Shown: positions 1-8,449, counted from the first letter of the stretch. The stretch: 64,000 nucleotides of DNA from Desulfobacula toluolica Tol2 (GCF_000307105.1 NC_018645.1:2244578-2308577); one strand, 5' to 3'. Program-made: numbers and translations. Notes: generated by a model from the sequence alone, not told the origin.

Positions 1-1168
1 TTCCATACTGGTTGTCCTTTTTAAGCCATTGAATCACCTTTTTGTTCCCATGTTCCAGGCTTTTTTTGTCAATGCCTTTATGAATAATGGTTTGGGCAAG
101 GCACTGTGCGCTGATAAACGCGGAATAGAGCCCGTCCCTGTAGAGTCTTGCCCCCATGGCATCCCCCACCATTGATATCCTGTCTTCAAACGGGGACAGG
201 GACGGGGAAATCACCATTTTGGGGCAGCAAGAGCAGACAATGGGTGTATTGTCCGGTGTGATATGAGGTAAAATACCCCGTACATGGGGCAAAGATAGAA
301 ATTGTCTTATAATTCTGTCTGTATCTTCAGGTAAAGATGCCGAATCAATGCTTTTTCCGGTAAGTGCCACAGAGAGGTACTCATGCTTTGGAACAAGGAC
401 AATATGGTCAAGATGCAGATTCTTTGAGCCGGACACAATCAGATAAAGCTCTTTGTTCATATGTTTTTTCAGGTAGGCTCGGCCCGGTTTGAGTTCAAAT
501 ACCAGTGTGGGTCTCACCCCGGGTGGCACAAATGAGGGGTTAAGAGTTTTGTATGACCTGATAAATCGGCTTTGCCTGCGATTTTTTTCTGCGGGAGCAT
601 TCATTCCCGTGGCAATACAGACAAAGTCCGATTCAATTGAGATCTTTTTTCCTGAAAGTGAATTAACCGTCAGTATAGGTTTACGGGTGCAAGAGTATTG
701 GATGGTTTCAACAGACCCTGTGATAACAGATGCTCCCTGTTCCAGTGCTTTTTTTAAAAGAAAATTATCAAATCCCTTGTCCCAGGGGGGCCTGTCAGGG
801 GGCAGGATACCCCGGAAAACCGAACATACCTTTTGGAATGACGGTACTTTGAGCGGAAAATTTTTCCAGAGTCCGTGAATCCATATGTGGGAGAATTCTG
901 TATTCACAACTTCTTGTGGAGGTTTGAGGCTGTTTTTGGCCAGTGCATTGTACAGCCGGGGTGAAATAACACCTGCACAGAAATTACAGCCTTTGAGTGT
1001 CCATTCATTGCTGAATGGTTCCTGAATCACCCGACTGTCAATCAGGGTTATGGATAAGGTTTTTCGTGTTTCTTTGGCTTCCCGGAGAAGTTTAATGGCA
1101 AATAAAGATCCGGCCGGTCCGCAACCGACCACAAGAACTCGACTTTTGTCTTTTAATATGGTAGGCAT
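1..1168 (-). CDS. FAD-dependent oxidoreductase, geranylgeranyl-reductase-like (partial, runs off left edge)
   Basis: The minus strand is open from an ATG at 1168 to the window edge, about 389 codons with no stop, so the C-terminus is missing. The protein begins with a Rossmann dinucleotide-binding motif (VLVVGCGPAG, about residues 12-21). A cysteine-containing segment GCNFCAGVIS follows near residue 60, and a second FAD-contact motif (MVGDAMGARLYRDG) near residue 345. This arrangement is typical of the geranylgeranyl reductase / FAD-dependent monooxygenase-like superfamily, which reduces isoprenoid or related double bonds; the substrate cannot be read from the sequence. The start is fixed by an in-frame TGA about 60 bases upstream with no other ATG, GTG or TTG between. 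No clear Shine-Dalgarno site is seen. Family call is good, exact function uncertain. Confidence 0.8.
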   Translation of the reverse strand, partial: MPTILKDKSRVLVVGCGPAGSLFAIKLLREAKETRKTLSITLIDSRVIQEPFSNEWTLKGCNFCAGVISPRLYNALAKNSLKPPQEVVNTEFSHIWIHGLWKNFPLKVPSFQKVCSVFRGILPPDRPPWDKGFDNFLLKKALEQGASVITGSVETIQYSCTRKPILTVNSLSGKKISIESDFVCIATGMNAPAEKNRRQSRFIRSYKTLNPSFVPPGVRPTLVFELKPGRAYLKKHMNKELYLIVSGSKNLHLDHIVLVPKHEYLSVALTGKSIDSASLPEDTDRIIRQFLSLPHVRGILPHITPDNTPIVCSCCPKMVISPSLSPFEDRISMVGDAMGARLYRDGLYSAFISAQCLAQTIIHKGIDKKSLEHGNKKVIQWLKKDNQYG

Positions 1169-1591
1169 TCCAGTTTTGCCATTAGTTACAATAAGTACAC
1201 TTCCTGAGTTTCTGGTGGTTTGCCGAATCTTTCGAGATCATTTGACTGGAGAACTCAAGGCCTTGTTTTGTTTTTTTTCGGTTGTTGGCTTTTAATTCTG
1301 CATCCATTAGGTATGCTCATATGCTTAAATTATTTGTTCATAATAACAAAAGCAAAAAGGGTTTACAACTGAAAGCTGGCATTGTCATGGAAACGTCCTG
1401 GTTCAGCCAATCGTCATAAACCAAATTCTTGGAAATACATGATATCATCAAAGCGCCCTCAACCGGAGGTTGATGAAACTTTGCAAAGAGCCATTGAGCA
1501 ACCCGTATTTAAATGCCCTAATCCAAATGTATAGGGAACTTAAAAATAGACCGATTCTCGATAATTGTTTTTATTAGAAGCGCTATTAAAT
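1169..1591. other. Intergenic stretch without a recognised gene
   Basis: About 420 bases between the start of the minus-strand reductase and the terminator of the Cache gene. A 32-codon plus-strand frame begins at 1321 and is lysine-rich, but it has no ribosome binding site and resembles nothing I recognise. The stretch may include decayed coding sequence; nothing firm can be said. Confidence 0.5.
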
Positions 1592-1629
1592 AACAAGGGA
1601 GTGCAAATTAAGCTTTGCACTCCCTTGTT
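1592..1629. terminator. Perfect 16-bp stem terminator downstream of the Cache gene
   Basis: Left arm 1592-1607 and right arm 1614-1629 are exact reverse complements around a 6-base loop. It lies 35 bases beyond the stop codon of the minus-strand Cache gene. The following tract on the minus strand is A/T-rich rather than a clean U run; the plus side also ends in T-rich sequence, so it may act in both directions. Confidence 0.8.
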
Positions 1630-1663
1630 TGATGTTTTTAATTACACAACAGTTTCCTGCGGA

Positions 1664-2143
1664 TTAGTACATCATGCCACTTACATAGACACCTGCTCCT
1701 ACGAAAAGATCCTGATTGGGAACTCTGTAGATATAACTGATCTTTTTTGAGGGAGAAGTTTTACCGGGTTTGGGCCACATGTACTCGACCCACCCGTGTC
1801 CGACTTTTTGGGCAAGATTGACAAAATGAACAAACAATGCCTTGTCCATAGGGTCCGTCATCAGCAGGACATGTTCTTGTTGCGTCAGTTCCGGTTGTAT
1901 TGGGTGCGCCAGCACCTTGCCGTCCAAATTCATCAAAAATACATAGGAATCTTTCCAGACAAAAGGGCCTGTGGAATCATTGAATATTTTTATTGCCGCT
2001 TCTACGCCTTTTGAATTGATCAGTGCAGCCGCCTCATGACATTTTACTACACACTCATCTTTTGTTGCTGTTTCACCGGCAAAAGCATTTGCAGTAAAAA
2101 AAAGCATTGTGGCTGTGATTGCAGTGATAAGAATTTTTTTCAT
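1664..2143 (-). CDS. Secreted single-Cache domain protein
   Basis: The 159-residue protein starts with a clear Sec signal peptide (MKKILITAITATMLFFTANAFA, about residues 1-22). The rest looks like one Cache_2-type ligand-binding domain: a helical N-terminus, then FLMNLDGKVLAHP near residue 70 and a closing beta segment YIYRVPNQDLFVGAGVY near residues 137-153. There is no transmembrane helix after the signal and no output domain, so it is probably a free or periplasmic small-molecule binding protein. It follows the acetate-type transporter gene by about 57 bases on the same strand, which suggests co-transcription and a related ligand. A Shine-Dalgarno-like AGGAGG lies just upstream of the ATG. 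Family assignment is good; ligand unknown. Confidence 0.85.
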   Translation of the reverse strand: MKKILITAITATMLFFTANAFAGETATKDECVVKCHEAAALINSKGVEAAIKIFNDSTGPFVWKDSYVFLMNLDGKVLAHPIQPELTQQEHVLLMTDPMDKALFVHFVNLAQKVGHGWVEYMWPKPGKTSPSKKISYIYRVPNQDLFVGAGVYVSGMMY

Positions 2144-2175
2144 AACTCCTCCTAAAATTTATTTTGTTTTTCAAG

Positions 2176-2192
2176 CACCGAAATAATCGGTG
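2176..2192 (-). repeat. Small stem-loop between transporter and Cache gene
   Basis: CACCGA (2176-2181) and TCGGTG (2187-2192) pair around AATAA. On the minus-strand transcript it sits between the two genes and lacks a U tract, so it looks like an mRNA stabilising or processing hairpin rather than a full terminator. Confidence 0.5.
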
Positions 2193-2200
2193 TACAATCT

Positions 2201-2770
2201 TTATTTGATCCAGGGCTTACCGACCGGCAGCACATCCCTTCCAAAAACCTGGGCAAAGATGACATGTGCCATCATGTACCAGGCTGAGATGGCACACAAC
2301 ATCAGCTCATAACCTGCGACTTTGGTCATTCCGGGAAAACCGAAATGTGCAAAATCCAGCAGTATAAATCCGATAAGTAGAAGCGTAAATGTTACGGCCA
2401 TGGCGCTATGAATTTTCATGGCGGGAAACCACATGATGAACGTGTAAAGGGTCCAGACGACCAGGAACCATCCGACATCCGTCGTGCTGGAATGATAAAT
2501 TTTAAAATAATTCATCATAAAAATTATTCCCAGGGATATCCAGAAGGATCCGTAGGAAACAAAGGCACTGTAACCGAAGTTGTTACCACATTTAAATTCC
2601 TGGAAACCAGCTATCAGCTGTGCCAGTCCTCCAAAGACAAATGCCAGTGCAACGACAGGGCCTACGCCGCACCACCCGACATTATGAAACTGAAGGATCA
2701 TTGTAGTGAGACCGAAACCTGCCAAACCAACAACCGCTGGATTTCCATTTTCTGTTTCTCCATTTGACAT
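2201..2770 (-). CDS. satP: Acetate uptake transporter, GPR1/FUN34/YaaH (SatP) family
   Basis: The 189-residue protein has about six hydrophobic helices and the family signature at the start (NPAVVGLAGFGLTTMILQFH, about residues 9-28), the counterpart of the NPAPLGL motif of SatP. The length matches E. coli SatP (188 residues). Known members form hexameric inner-membrane channels/transporters for acetate and other short monocarboxylates. It sits upstream of the secreted Cache protein on the same strand and opposite the signalling island. A strong AAGGAGG Shine-Dalgarno site precedes the ATG. Acetate as substrate is inferred from the family. Confidence 0.9.
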   Translation of the reverse strand: MSNGETENGNPAVVGLAGFGLTTMILQFHNVGWCGVGPVVALAFVFGGLAQLIAGFQEFKCGNNFGYSAFVSYGSFWISLGIIFMMNYFKIYHSSTTDVGWFLVVWTLYTFIMWFPAMKIHSAMAVTFTLLLIGFILLDFAHFGFPGMTKVAGYELMLCAISAWYMMAHVIFAQVFGRDVLPVGKPWIK

Positions 2771-2968
2771 AAAAAAACCTCCTTAAATTAAAATTAAAAA
2801 TTATTTCAGTATTGATAATACTGTACTCCGCCGAAAAATTAATTCCATACTCATATTTCTTTTTGTGAAAAAAGAAAATATTTTATGTCAAAAACATGAA
2901 AGAAAGTAATTTTTGCAACAGGTTTATAGTGAGATGATATTGTCAAGTTGATGCTGCAACCGGATATT

Positions 2969-3047
2969 TATATGAAAGTCTTGAAAAATCAAAACAGTGA
3001 CTTTCATGTTTTGTAGTGGGTAAAACCAAGGTCTGCCCGTGGCAGTT
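2969..3047 (-). repeat. Dispersed intergenic repeat, copy 1
   Basis: Read on the minus strand this segment matches the copy at 36285-36374 along almost its whole length: a GGGCAGACC half, the ACAAAACATGAAAGTC core, then GACTTTCATATA. The GAAAGTC and GACTTTC parts pair as a hairpin. It lies in the divergent region between satP and the sensor kinase at 3320. Confidence 0.75.
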
Positions 3048-3083
3048 ATTTAAAAACAGCTCCCGCTTTTCTATCTTATCGAT

Positions 3084-3147
3084 TTTTACAATTCGTAAAG
3101 AATGTCGACATAATAGTTCTTTTTACAGGGTGTAAAGAATATCGACA
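3084..3147 (+). promoter_or_regulatory. Two 27-bp direct repeats upstream of a sigma-54 promoter
   Basis: Units at 3084-3110 and 3121-3147 share TTTTACA, four variable bases, GTAAAGAAT, one variable base, then TCGACA; their spacing is 37 bp. Each contains a TTTAC/GTAAA dyad. They lie 98-161 bp upstream of the -24 box at 3245, the usual distance for activator (UAS) sites. They could instead be an insertion-sequence end remnant. Confidence 0.5.
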
Positions 3148-3242
3148 CAGCTGCCTGTTTTTTCGGATTGACGACTTTTATTATTGAATTGGTATAGTAA
3201 TATATTTCAAATAGTTAACTCTTTTTGTCCACTGGATAATAT

Positions 3243-3259
3243 TTGGCATAAAGCTTGCT
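3243..3259 (+). promoter_or_regulatory. Sigma-54 promoter upstream of the REC-Cache-HK gene
   Basis: The sequence TTGGCATAAAGCTTGCT has GG at 3245-3246 and GC at 3257-3258 with exactly 10 bases between, matching the -24/-12 consensus (TGGCA and TTGC). Transcription would start near 3270, about 50 bases before the ATG at 3320. Confidence 0.75.
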
Positions 3260-3319
3260 TTTTTGAGGAACGTATATAGTCGGCTTAATTTGCCGGATAC
3301 AGGAAAGGAAAAAGGGTAA

Positions 3320-5365
3320 ATGATAAATATAAACGTACTGCTGGTGGATGATGAAGAAAGATTTCTTTTGACTACTCAAAAGTTGTTGGAAAAAAAAGGC
3401 TATACTGTCCAGACTGCCTCAAGCGGCGTGGAAGCGCTTGGGAAATTAAAAGAGCATAATATTCAGGTTGTTCTTTTGGATGTAAGAATGCCGGGTATGG
3501 ACGGGATCGCAATCTTAAAAAAAATTAAACGCGATTTTCCTTTGATTGAGGTTATTATGCTGACCGGCCATGGTACTGTGGAATCTGCTGTTGAAGGTGT
3601 GAAACTCGGTGCGGCAAATTATTTGATAAAGCCGGCTGATATTGATGATATTTCAGAAAAGATTCAAGAGGCCTTTGAAAAAAGACAAACCATCAGAGAA
3701 CAAACTCATGACAGAAAGGCATATTTTAAGAAACTTAAAGTTCGACTTGGAGTTGGGCTACTGGCTGCTTTTATGCTTCCCTATGCTGCATTTTTCGGTT
3801 ATTTCCAATTCCAGTTCAGCAAGACTTTGAAAGATACCGGCCGCTTGAATCTGGAAGCTCTTTCAAACAGCCAGAAAAATACCATTGATCTTTTTTTGCA
3901 GGAACGGGTGGCTAATATTTTTACCCTGTTTCATAGCGCTGATTTCAGTCTCAATCCTTCTCAAAATAAAATGCAAACTTACCTCCATGATTTAAGACAG
4001 GTTGATGATGCTTTTATTGATGTTGGGTTTTTGAATACACAGGGAATTCAAACCGGATATGCAGGATCATTTCCATACCTTAAGGATAAAAATTACAGCG
4101 ATGAAAGCTGGTTTAAAATTTTGTTGAATCAAAAACGCCATTATTACATCAGTAATATTTATCTTGGATTCAGAGAAAAACCACACTTTACAATTGCCGT
4201 CAGGCAGATAATTGACGGCAACCCTTATATTATGCGCTCCACACTTGATCCGGATAAATTTTATATGTTTTTAAGATCCATCAGCCGAGGAAAAGAGGTG
4301 GAATCCGCCTTGATCAATAAAGAGGGGCTGTTTCAAATTGTGGATCCTGACAGGGGTGAATTGCTTGGCAAAAGTGATTATATCCCACCTGAAAACATTG
4401 AATCCGGAGTAACGGAAATCAATAAAAACGGAGATTCAATACTTATAGGTTATGCATGGCTCAAAGAAACTCCCTGGGCACTGGTTGTCCGGCAGCCGTT
4501 GAAAATCGCTCATGCAGGGATGTATGAGAGCCGGCGTATGATGAGTATTATCCTTGTCATTATTTTTCTGGGGATTGCAGCAGGCATATGGGTTGCAAAC
4601 AGCAGGCTGATAACCCATGCTCAAGGTGCTGCTGAAAAAAGCGATGAACTGCGGCATCAATTGTTTCATGCATCAAAACTTGCTTCTGTCGGTGAACTGG
4701 CAACCGGCGTAGCCCATGAAATCAACAATCCTTTGGCCATTATCGTTGCCACAAGCGGTGTTATTCGTGATATGCTCAATCCTGAATTCAACCTTAACCC
4801 CAGTCCTGAAGAAATAGTCAAAGAGATTGATACAATTGATTCAGCGGCTTTCAGGGCAAGAACAATCACCAAACAGCTTCTTGCTTTTGGACGTAAAAAT
4901 GAACCCAAGCTTATTCCCTGTAACGTAAACCATATTCTCGATGACATCATGAGCGGGCTTAAAGAACGCGAGTTCAAGGTGGCGGATATTGAAATTATAC
5001 GGGAGTATGATCCTGGTCTGCCTGAAATCATGTTGGATCATGACCAGATTCGGCAGGTTTTCTTTAACCTTATCAATAATGCCGGGGATGCGATTTGCGG
5101 GCCGGGAAAAATTACGATTACAACGATTAGAAGTGACGAGGATATACATATTACGATTAAAGATACCGGCAAGGGAATGTCGCCCAGGCAACTGGGTGAG
5201 ATATTCAACCCTTTTTTCACCACAAAAGAGGTGGGGAAAGGAACCGGACTTGGCCTGAGTGTTTCACTGAACATCGTAGAATCACTTGGCGGAACAATTG
5301 ATGTTCAGTCTTTAGAGGGTGCCGGAAGTTCGTTTACAGTATCGTTTCCGATTCGCAGATTGTGA
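3320..5365 (+). CDS. Receiver-transmembrane-Cache-histidine kinase (receiver at the N-terminus)
   Basis: The 681-residue protein opens with a receiver domain (residues 4-120; acidic DD near 10-11, phospho-acceptor Asp54 in LLDVRMPG, Thr82, Lys104). Transmembrane helix 1 (about 143-163), an extracytoplasmic double-Cache-type sensor (about 165-405), helix 2 (about 408-428) and a HisKA domain follow, the latter with His466 in VAHEINNPLA. A HATPase domain ends the protein, with the N box near 580 and DTGKGMSP and GKGTGLGL loops. Hybrid kinases normally carry the receiver at the C-terminus; here it precedes the first membrane helix. No HAMP domain is obvious. The sensor resembles those of the kinases at 8556 and 22735. 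It is first in an operon with the receiver-transporter fusion (5410) and a lone receiver (7505), behind a sigma-54 promoter. Confidence 0.92.
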   Translation: MININVLLVDDEERFLLTTQKLLEKKGYTVQTASSGVEALGKLKEHNIQVVLLDVRMPGMDGIAILKKIKRDFPLIEVIMLTGHGTVESAVEGVKLGAANYLIKPADIDDISEKIQEAFEKRQTIREQTHDRKAYFKKLKVRLGVGLLAAFMLPYAAFFGYFQFQFSKTLKDTGRLNLEALSNSQKNTIDLFLQERVANIFTLFHSADFSLNPSQNKMQTYLHDLRQVDDAFIDVGFLNTQGIQTGYAGSFPYLKDKNYSDESWFKILLNQKRHYYISNIYLGFREKPHFTIAVRQIIDGNPYIMRSTLDPDKFYMFLRSISRGKEVESALINKEGLFQIVDPDRGELLGKSDYIPPENIESGVTEINKNGDSILIGYAWLKETPWALVVRQPLKIAHAGMYESRRMMSIILVIIFLGIAAGIWVANSRLITHAQGAAEKSDELRHQLFHASKLASVGELATGVAHEINNPLAIIVATSGVIRDMLNPEFNLNPSPEEIVKEIDTIDSAAFRARTITKQLLAFGRKNEPKLIPCNVNHILDDIMSGLKEREFKVADIEIIREYDPGLPEIMLDHDQIRQVFFNLINNAGDAICGPGKITITTIRSDEDIHITIKDTGKGMSPRQLGEIFNPFFTTKEVGKGTGLGLSVSLNIVESLGGTIDVQSLEGAGSSFTVSFPIRRL

Positions 5366-5409
5366 TGGAATACATAAACTTATTCACATTTTAACCAAAA
5401 GGAAGGGCT

Positions 5410-7485
5410 ATGGAAGAGCAAATAATAGCAAATGGCAATAATGAAAAAATCAAAGTGTTGTTGGTTGATGACGAAGACAGGTTTCGGGAGAATCTGGCAA
5501 AACAGCTGGAACACAGAGGATATGAGGTCCTTGATGCAAGCAATGGCGAAGACGCCATAAAAATTGTGCGTCACGAAAATCCACAAGTGGTAATTCTTGA
5601 CCAGAAAATGCCTGATATGGATGGTATTCAGACCTTAAAAGAGATAAAAAAATTGAGGCCTGAAGTCCAGGTCATAATGCATACAGGTCATGGCAGTATC
5701 GAATCGGCTCGGGTGACTGGAAAATTTGATGTGTTTTCTTATCTGGAAAAGCCTTGTGCCCTGGATGATCTGATTAGAGAGATAACAGCGGCCAGTCAGG
5801 AACGCGTTTATGCCATGGCCAGAAATGAAATTCCCGACGTACAGAGAACCAGCCTTAAAAACTGGCTGGTTGGTGTGCAAAATGCTCGCCCGGGAGTTAT
5901 TATCCTCGGGGTTATTATTTTTTTGACCATGGTGTTTATACCGGCACCAAAGCAGATGATAAATTTTTTATCGGCAAAGAAGACTGGTAATCTTACAGAA
6001 AGCATTGCTGGATATGCAGAATACCGCAAAATGGAAAAGGGTCAGACGATTGTAGAGTATTATGGTAAAAAAGCAAACTTGTACACCCAAACAAAAAACT
6101 GGGATGGGGCCATGGTTAAAACAGCTCCAGGTGTGGACAGGGTGGCTTTCAGGGCAAAGGTTATGATAGGAGTTCTTATGGTTGCCGCCCTTTTTTGGGC
6201 AACAGGTGCCGTGCCAATAGGTATTACGGCTCTTCTTGTGGGCGTATTGATGTATTTTTTCGGAATTTTTCCTCCCAGCATGGTGGCAAAAGCTTATGCA
6301 AAAGATTCGGTTATTTTTATCTTCGGTGTTCTTGCCTTTGCAGCTGCCATCAGTAAAACCGGTCTGGACAGGCGGATTGGTATTCTTTTGCTGGGAACCA
6401 GCACCTCCCTTCGCAAGTTTGCTCTTATTTTTGCACCTCTTCTGGCCGTAACAGCCTCTTTTCTTTCCGAGCATGCATTGGTTGCGTTTATTGCTCCTAT
6501 TTTAATGCTGGTATATATGGGAACAATCAGGACGGCGAACATAACCAAAGACAAGGGGCTGATTGTCATGCTGCTTTTAATGCTGACATTCTGTGCAAAT
6601 ATAGGCGGGCCTGGATCTCCTGCCGCAGGTGGTCGTAATGCCGTAATGCTTGGAATTTTCGGAGATTACGGCATCAGTATTTCGTTTGGTCAGTGGGTTA
6701 AAATGGGGCTTCCTTTTGTGCCGGTAATGGCGATTACCATTGCAGCATATTTTCTTATTGTTTTTAGAAATAAAGTCAAGGTCAAATCAGTCAATGTTGC
6801 TGCCGCAGTAAAACGTGAAGGGGAAAAAATCGGCAAGATGACACCTGATGAGTATAAAGCTGCAGGAGTTTTGATCCTGGTTATTATTTTATGGGTTACC
6901 TTTTCCAGCAAGGTGGGGATGGGCGGTCCGGTTATTTTATGCCTGGTTTTGTTGAATGTTCTGGGAATACTTCGCTGGAAAGATATCAACAGCATTCATT
7001 GGGATGTTGTGGCGCTTTATGCGGCCGCCAGTGCCATGGGCGTCGGTCTGGCCTCCACAGGTGCTGCGCTCTGGCTTGCAAACAGTTTTATCTCTATCCT
7101 CCCTGATAGCTTGACCTCTGGAATCGGACTGTGCATGTCCACAAGTTTTATTACCGGTATCCTCACCAATTTTATGAGTGACGGTGCCACTGTGGCTGCT
7201 GTAGGACCCATTACCGTGCCAATGGCAACCCTTTCCGGGACATCGCCGCTCATGGTTGGATTGGCAACTGCATTTGCATCTTCTTTTGCGCACATGCTGA
7301 TCATCGGCACACCGAATAATGCAATTGTTTACAGTATAGCCCGTGATCCTGAAACCGGAGAGCAGCTGGTAACAATGAAAGATTTTTTCATTCACGGTTC
7401 TGCGGTTTTTCTCCTCAGTATGGCTGTGTTGTGGATATGGGTATTTTTCGGGTATTGGAAATGGATGGGAATAGGCAGTATGTAA
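5410..7485 (+). CDS. Receiver domain fused to a DASS/SLC13-type transporter
   Basis: The 691-residue protein has a complete receiver domain (about residues 13-130: VLLVDDED, phospho-acceptor Asp64 in ILDQKMPDMDG, Thr92, Lys114) and a short linker. A polytopic permease starts at a helix near 161. An extracytoplasmic loop (about 182-250) precedes the main transporter core. The core has the DASS hallmarks NIGGPGSPAAGGRN (about 398-411) and IGTPNNAIVY (about 633-642). The usual sodium-site SNT motifs are replaced by SEHAL and SDGAT. There is one continuous frame with a single Shine-Dalgarno start (GGAAGGGCT before 5410) and no internal start with a ribosome site at the junction. It lies 45 bases after the sensor kinase and 20 before a lone receiver. 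The likely role is a di-/monocarboxylate or sulfate-type permease whose activity is tuned by phosphorylation; substrate and gating are inference. Confidence 0.92.
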   Translation: MEEQIIANGNNEKIKVLLVDDEDRFRENLAKQLEHRGYEVLDASNGEDAIKIVRHENPQVVILDQKMPDMDGIQTLKEIKKLRPEVQVIMHTGHGSIESARVTGKFDVFSYLEKPCALDDLIREITAASQERVYAMARNEIPDVQRTSLKNWLVGVQNARPGVIILGVIIFLTMVFIPAPKQMINFLSAKKTGNLTESIAGYAEYRKMEKGQTIVEYYGKKANLYTQTKNWDGAMVKTAPGVDRVAFRAKVMIGVLMVAALFWATGAVPIGITALLVGVLMYFFGIFPPSMVAKAYAKDSVIFIFGVLAFAAAISKTGLDRRIGILLLGTSTSLRKFALIFAPLLAVTASFLSEHALVAFIAPILMLVYMGTIRTANITKDKGLIVMLLLMLTFCANIGGPGSPAAGGRNAVMLGIFGDYGISISFGQWVKMGLPFVPVMAITIAAYFLIVFRNKVKVKSVNVAAAVKREGEKIGKMTPDEYKAAGVLILVIILWVTFSSKVGMGGPVILCLVLLNVLGILRWKDINSIHWDVVALYAAASAMGVGLASTGAALWLANSFISILPDSLTSGIGLCMSTSFITGILTNFMSDGATVAAVGPITVPMATLSGTSPLMVGLATAFASSFAHMLIIGTPNNAIVYSIARDPETGEQLVTMKDFFIHGSAVFLLSMAVLWIWVFFGYWKWMGIGSM

Positions 7486-7504
7486 TTTAGAAAGGAATGA
7501 CGAC

Positions 7505-7993
7505 ATGGAAAAAGAAAAAATAAATCTTTTAATCGTAGATGATGAAGACCAGTTTCTGGAATCAATCAAAAAAAGCCTGGAGTTGAGGGATTTTAATGTG
7601 ATTACAGCGAACAGGGGTGAAAAAGCTGTTGAGGCGGCTAAAAACAACACCATTGATATTGCGCTGGTTGATCTTAAAATGCCCGGAATATCAGGCGAAG
7701 AAACATTAAAACTGCTGAAGCAGGAACATAAATGGATGGAAGTTGTTATCCTGACCGGGCACGGGGCAATTGATTCTGCTGTGGAATGTACCAAGAGCGG
7801 CGCATATTCGTATCTTCAAAAGCCATGTGAGTTGGATCAACTTCTTGAAACCCTGCAGGATGCATATAAAAAAAAAGTAATGAACAGAAAACAGATTGAA
7901 GAAAAAAAGTTGAATGAACTTTTAAATATTTCCATCTCAAGCAGGCCCAGAGAGATTCTCCGCAAGCTAAGAGAAATTGACAAAGACGGCTGA
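7505..7993 (+). CDS. Stand-alone response-regulator receiver
   Basis: A 162-residue receiver with acidic pair DD near 12-13, phospho-acceptor Asp56 in LVDLKMPG, a TGHG loop (Thr about 83) and LQKPC lysine near 106. It has no DNA-binding or enzymatic output. After the receiver comes a charged helical tail ending in RPREILRKLREIDKDG. A similar PREIL tail closes the receiver at 10285, which also neighbours a DASS transporter. It is the third gene of the sigma-54 unit, 20 bases after the receiver-transporter fusion. It probably serves as a phosphate sink, shuttle or protein-docking partner for the kinase or permease; which one is not visible. Confidence 0.9.
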   Translation: MEKEKINLLIVDDEDQFLESIKKSLELRDFNVITANRGEKAVEAAKNNTIDIALVDLKMPGISGEETLKLLKQEHKWMEVVILTGHGAIDSAVECTKSGAYSYLQKPCELDQLLETLQDAYKKKVMNRKQIEEKKLNELLNISISSRPREILRKLREIDKDG

Positions 7994-8013
7994 TACCGAT
8001 TTTTGTTGATCTG

Positions 8014-8101
8014 TGTTCCTTTGGTCAGTATATGTGAGTTTTTTAGTTGTTGCCCTTACATCTTGTCGTCCTGGACACGCGGCATGCTGACCAAAGGAAT
8101 A
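8014..8101. repeat. Inverted repeat (about 13-18 bp arms) downstream of module 1
   Basis: TTCCTTTGGTCAG at 8016-8028 is the exact reverse complement of 8087-8099, and the pairing extends with few mismatches on both sides. About 58 bases separate the arms. It could be an extended terminator for the upstream operon or the scar of a small mobile element. Confidence 0.55.
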
Positions 8102-8181
8102 TTTTAAACTGTGCCAGCTTGCGTTATCGGCTCTTTTGCTATGAATTTCAGTTTTATGTCAAGGTGTTTACAAAAGCATAA

Positions 8182-8226
8182 AAATACAAGCTTGACCTCT
8201 TCTTAATAACACAAGTTTGACCCCCT
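8182..8226. repeat. Tandem CAAG(C/T)TTGACC motifs, mobile-element-end-like
   Basis: CAAGCTTGACC (8188-8197) and CAAGTTTGACCCCCTG (8212-8226) occur 24 bases apart in direct orientation. The same motif forms the right end of the inverted-repeat element at 14404-14489. This suggests shared descent from REP- or MITE-like elements. Confidence 0.45.
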
Positions 8227-8449
8227 GTCCTTATTGCTTCAGCCAATCTTTTATCACCCTTCCTTTTTTAATATTTCCTTAAAGTTAATATTGAACACGA
8301 TTGATTTTTTAATTGATTTACAAATTGAAAAAAAACCTGACATGTGTTGGAGCTGTTTTCTCTTATTTCAAATGCAGTTCGATTTATAAGAATAAAACAA
8401 TCGTTTATATTCCAATGGGTTGTGTCTTTTCTTTGTCCTTTGAATCAAA

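Noticed and set aside
489-1295. Plus-strand frames at 489-878 and 1050-1295
   Set aside because: They lie opposite a continuous minus-strand FAD oxidoreductase frame with clear motifs, so they are shadows.
1321-1560. Short plus-strand frame starting at 1321 and neighbouring frames resembling broken coding sequence
   Set aside because: No ribosome site, no recognisable family, and repeated stops in all frames; not enough to call a pseudogene.
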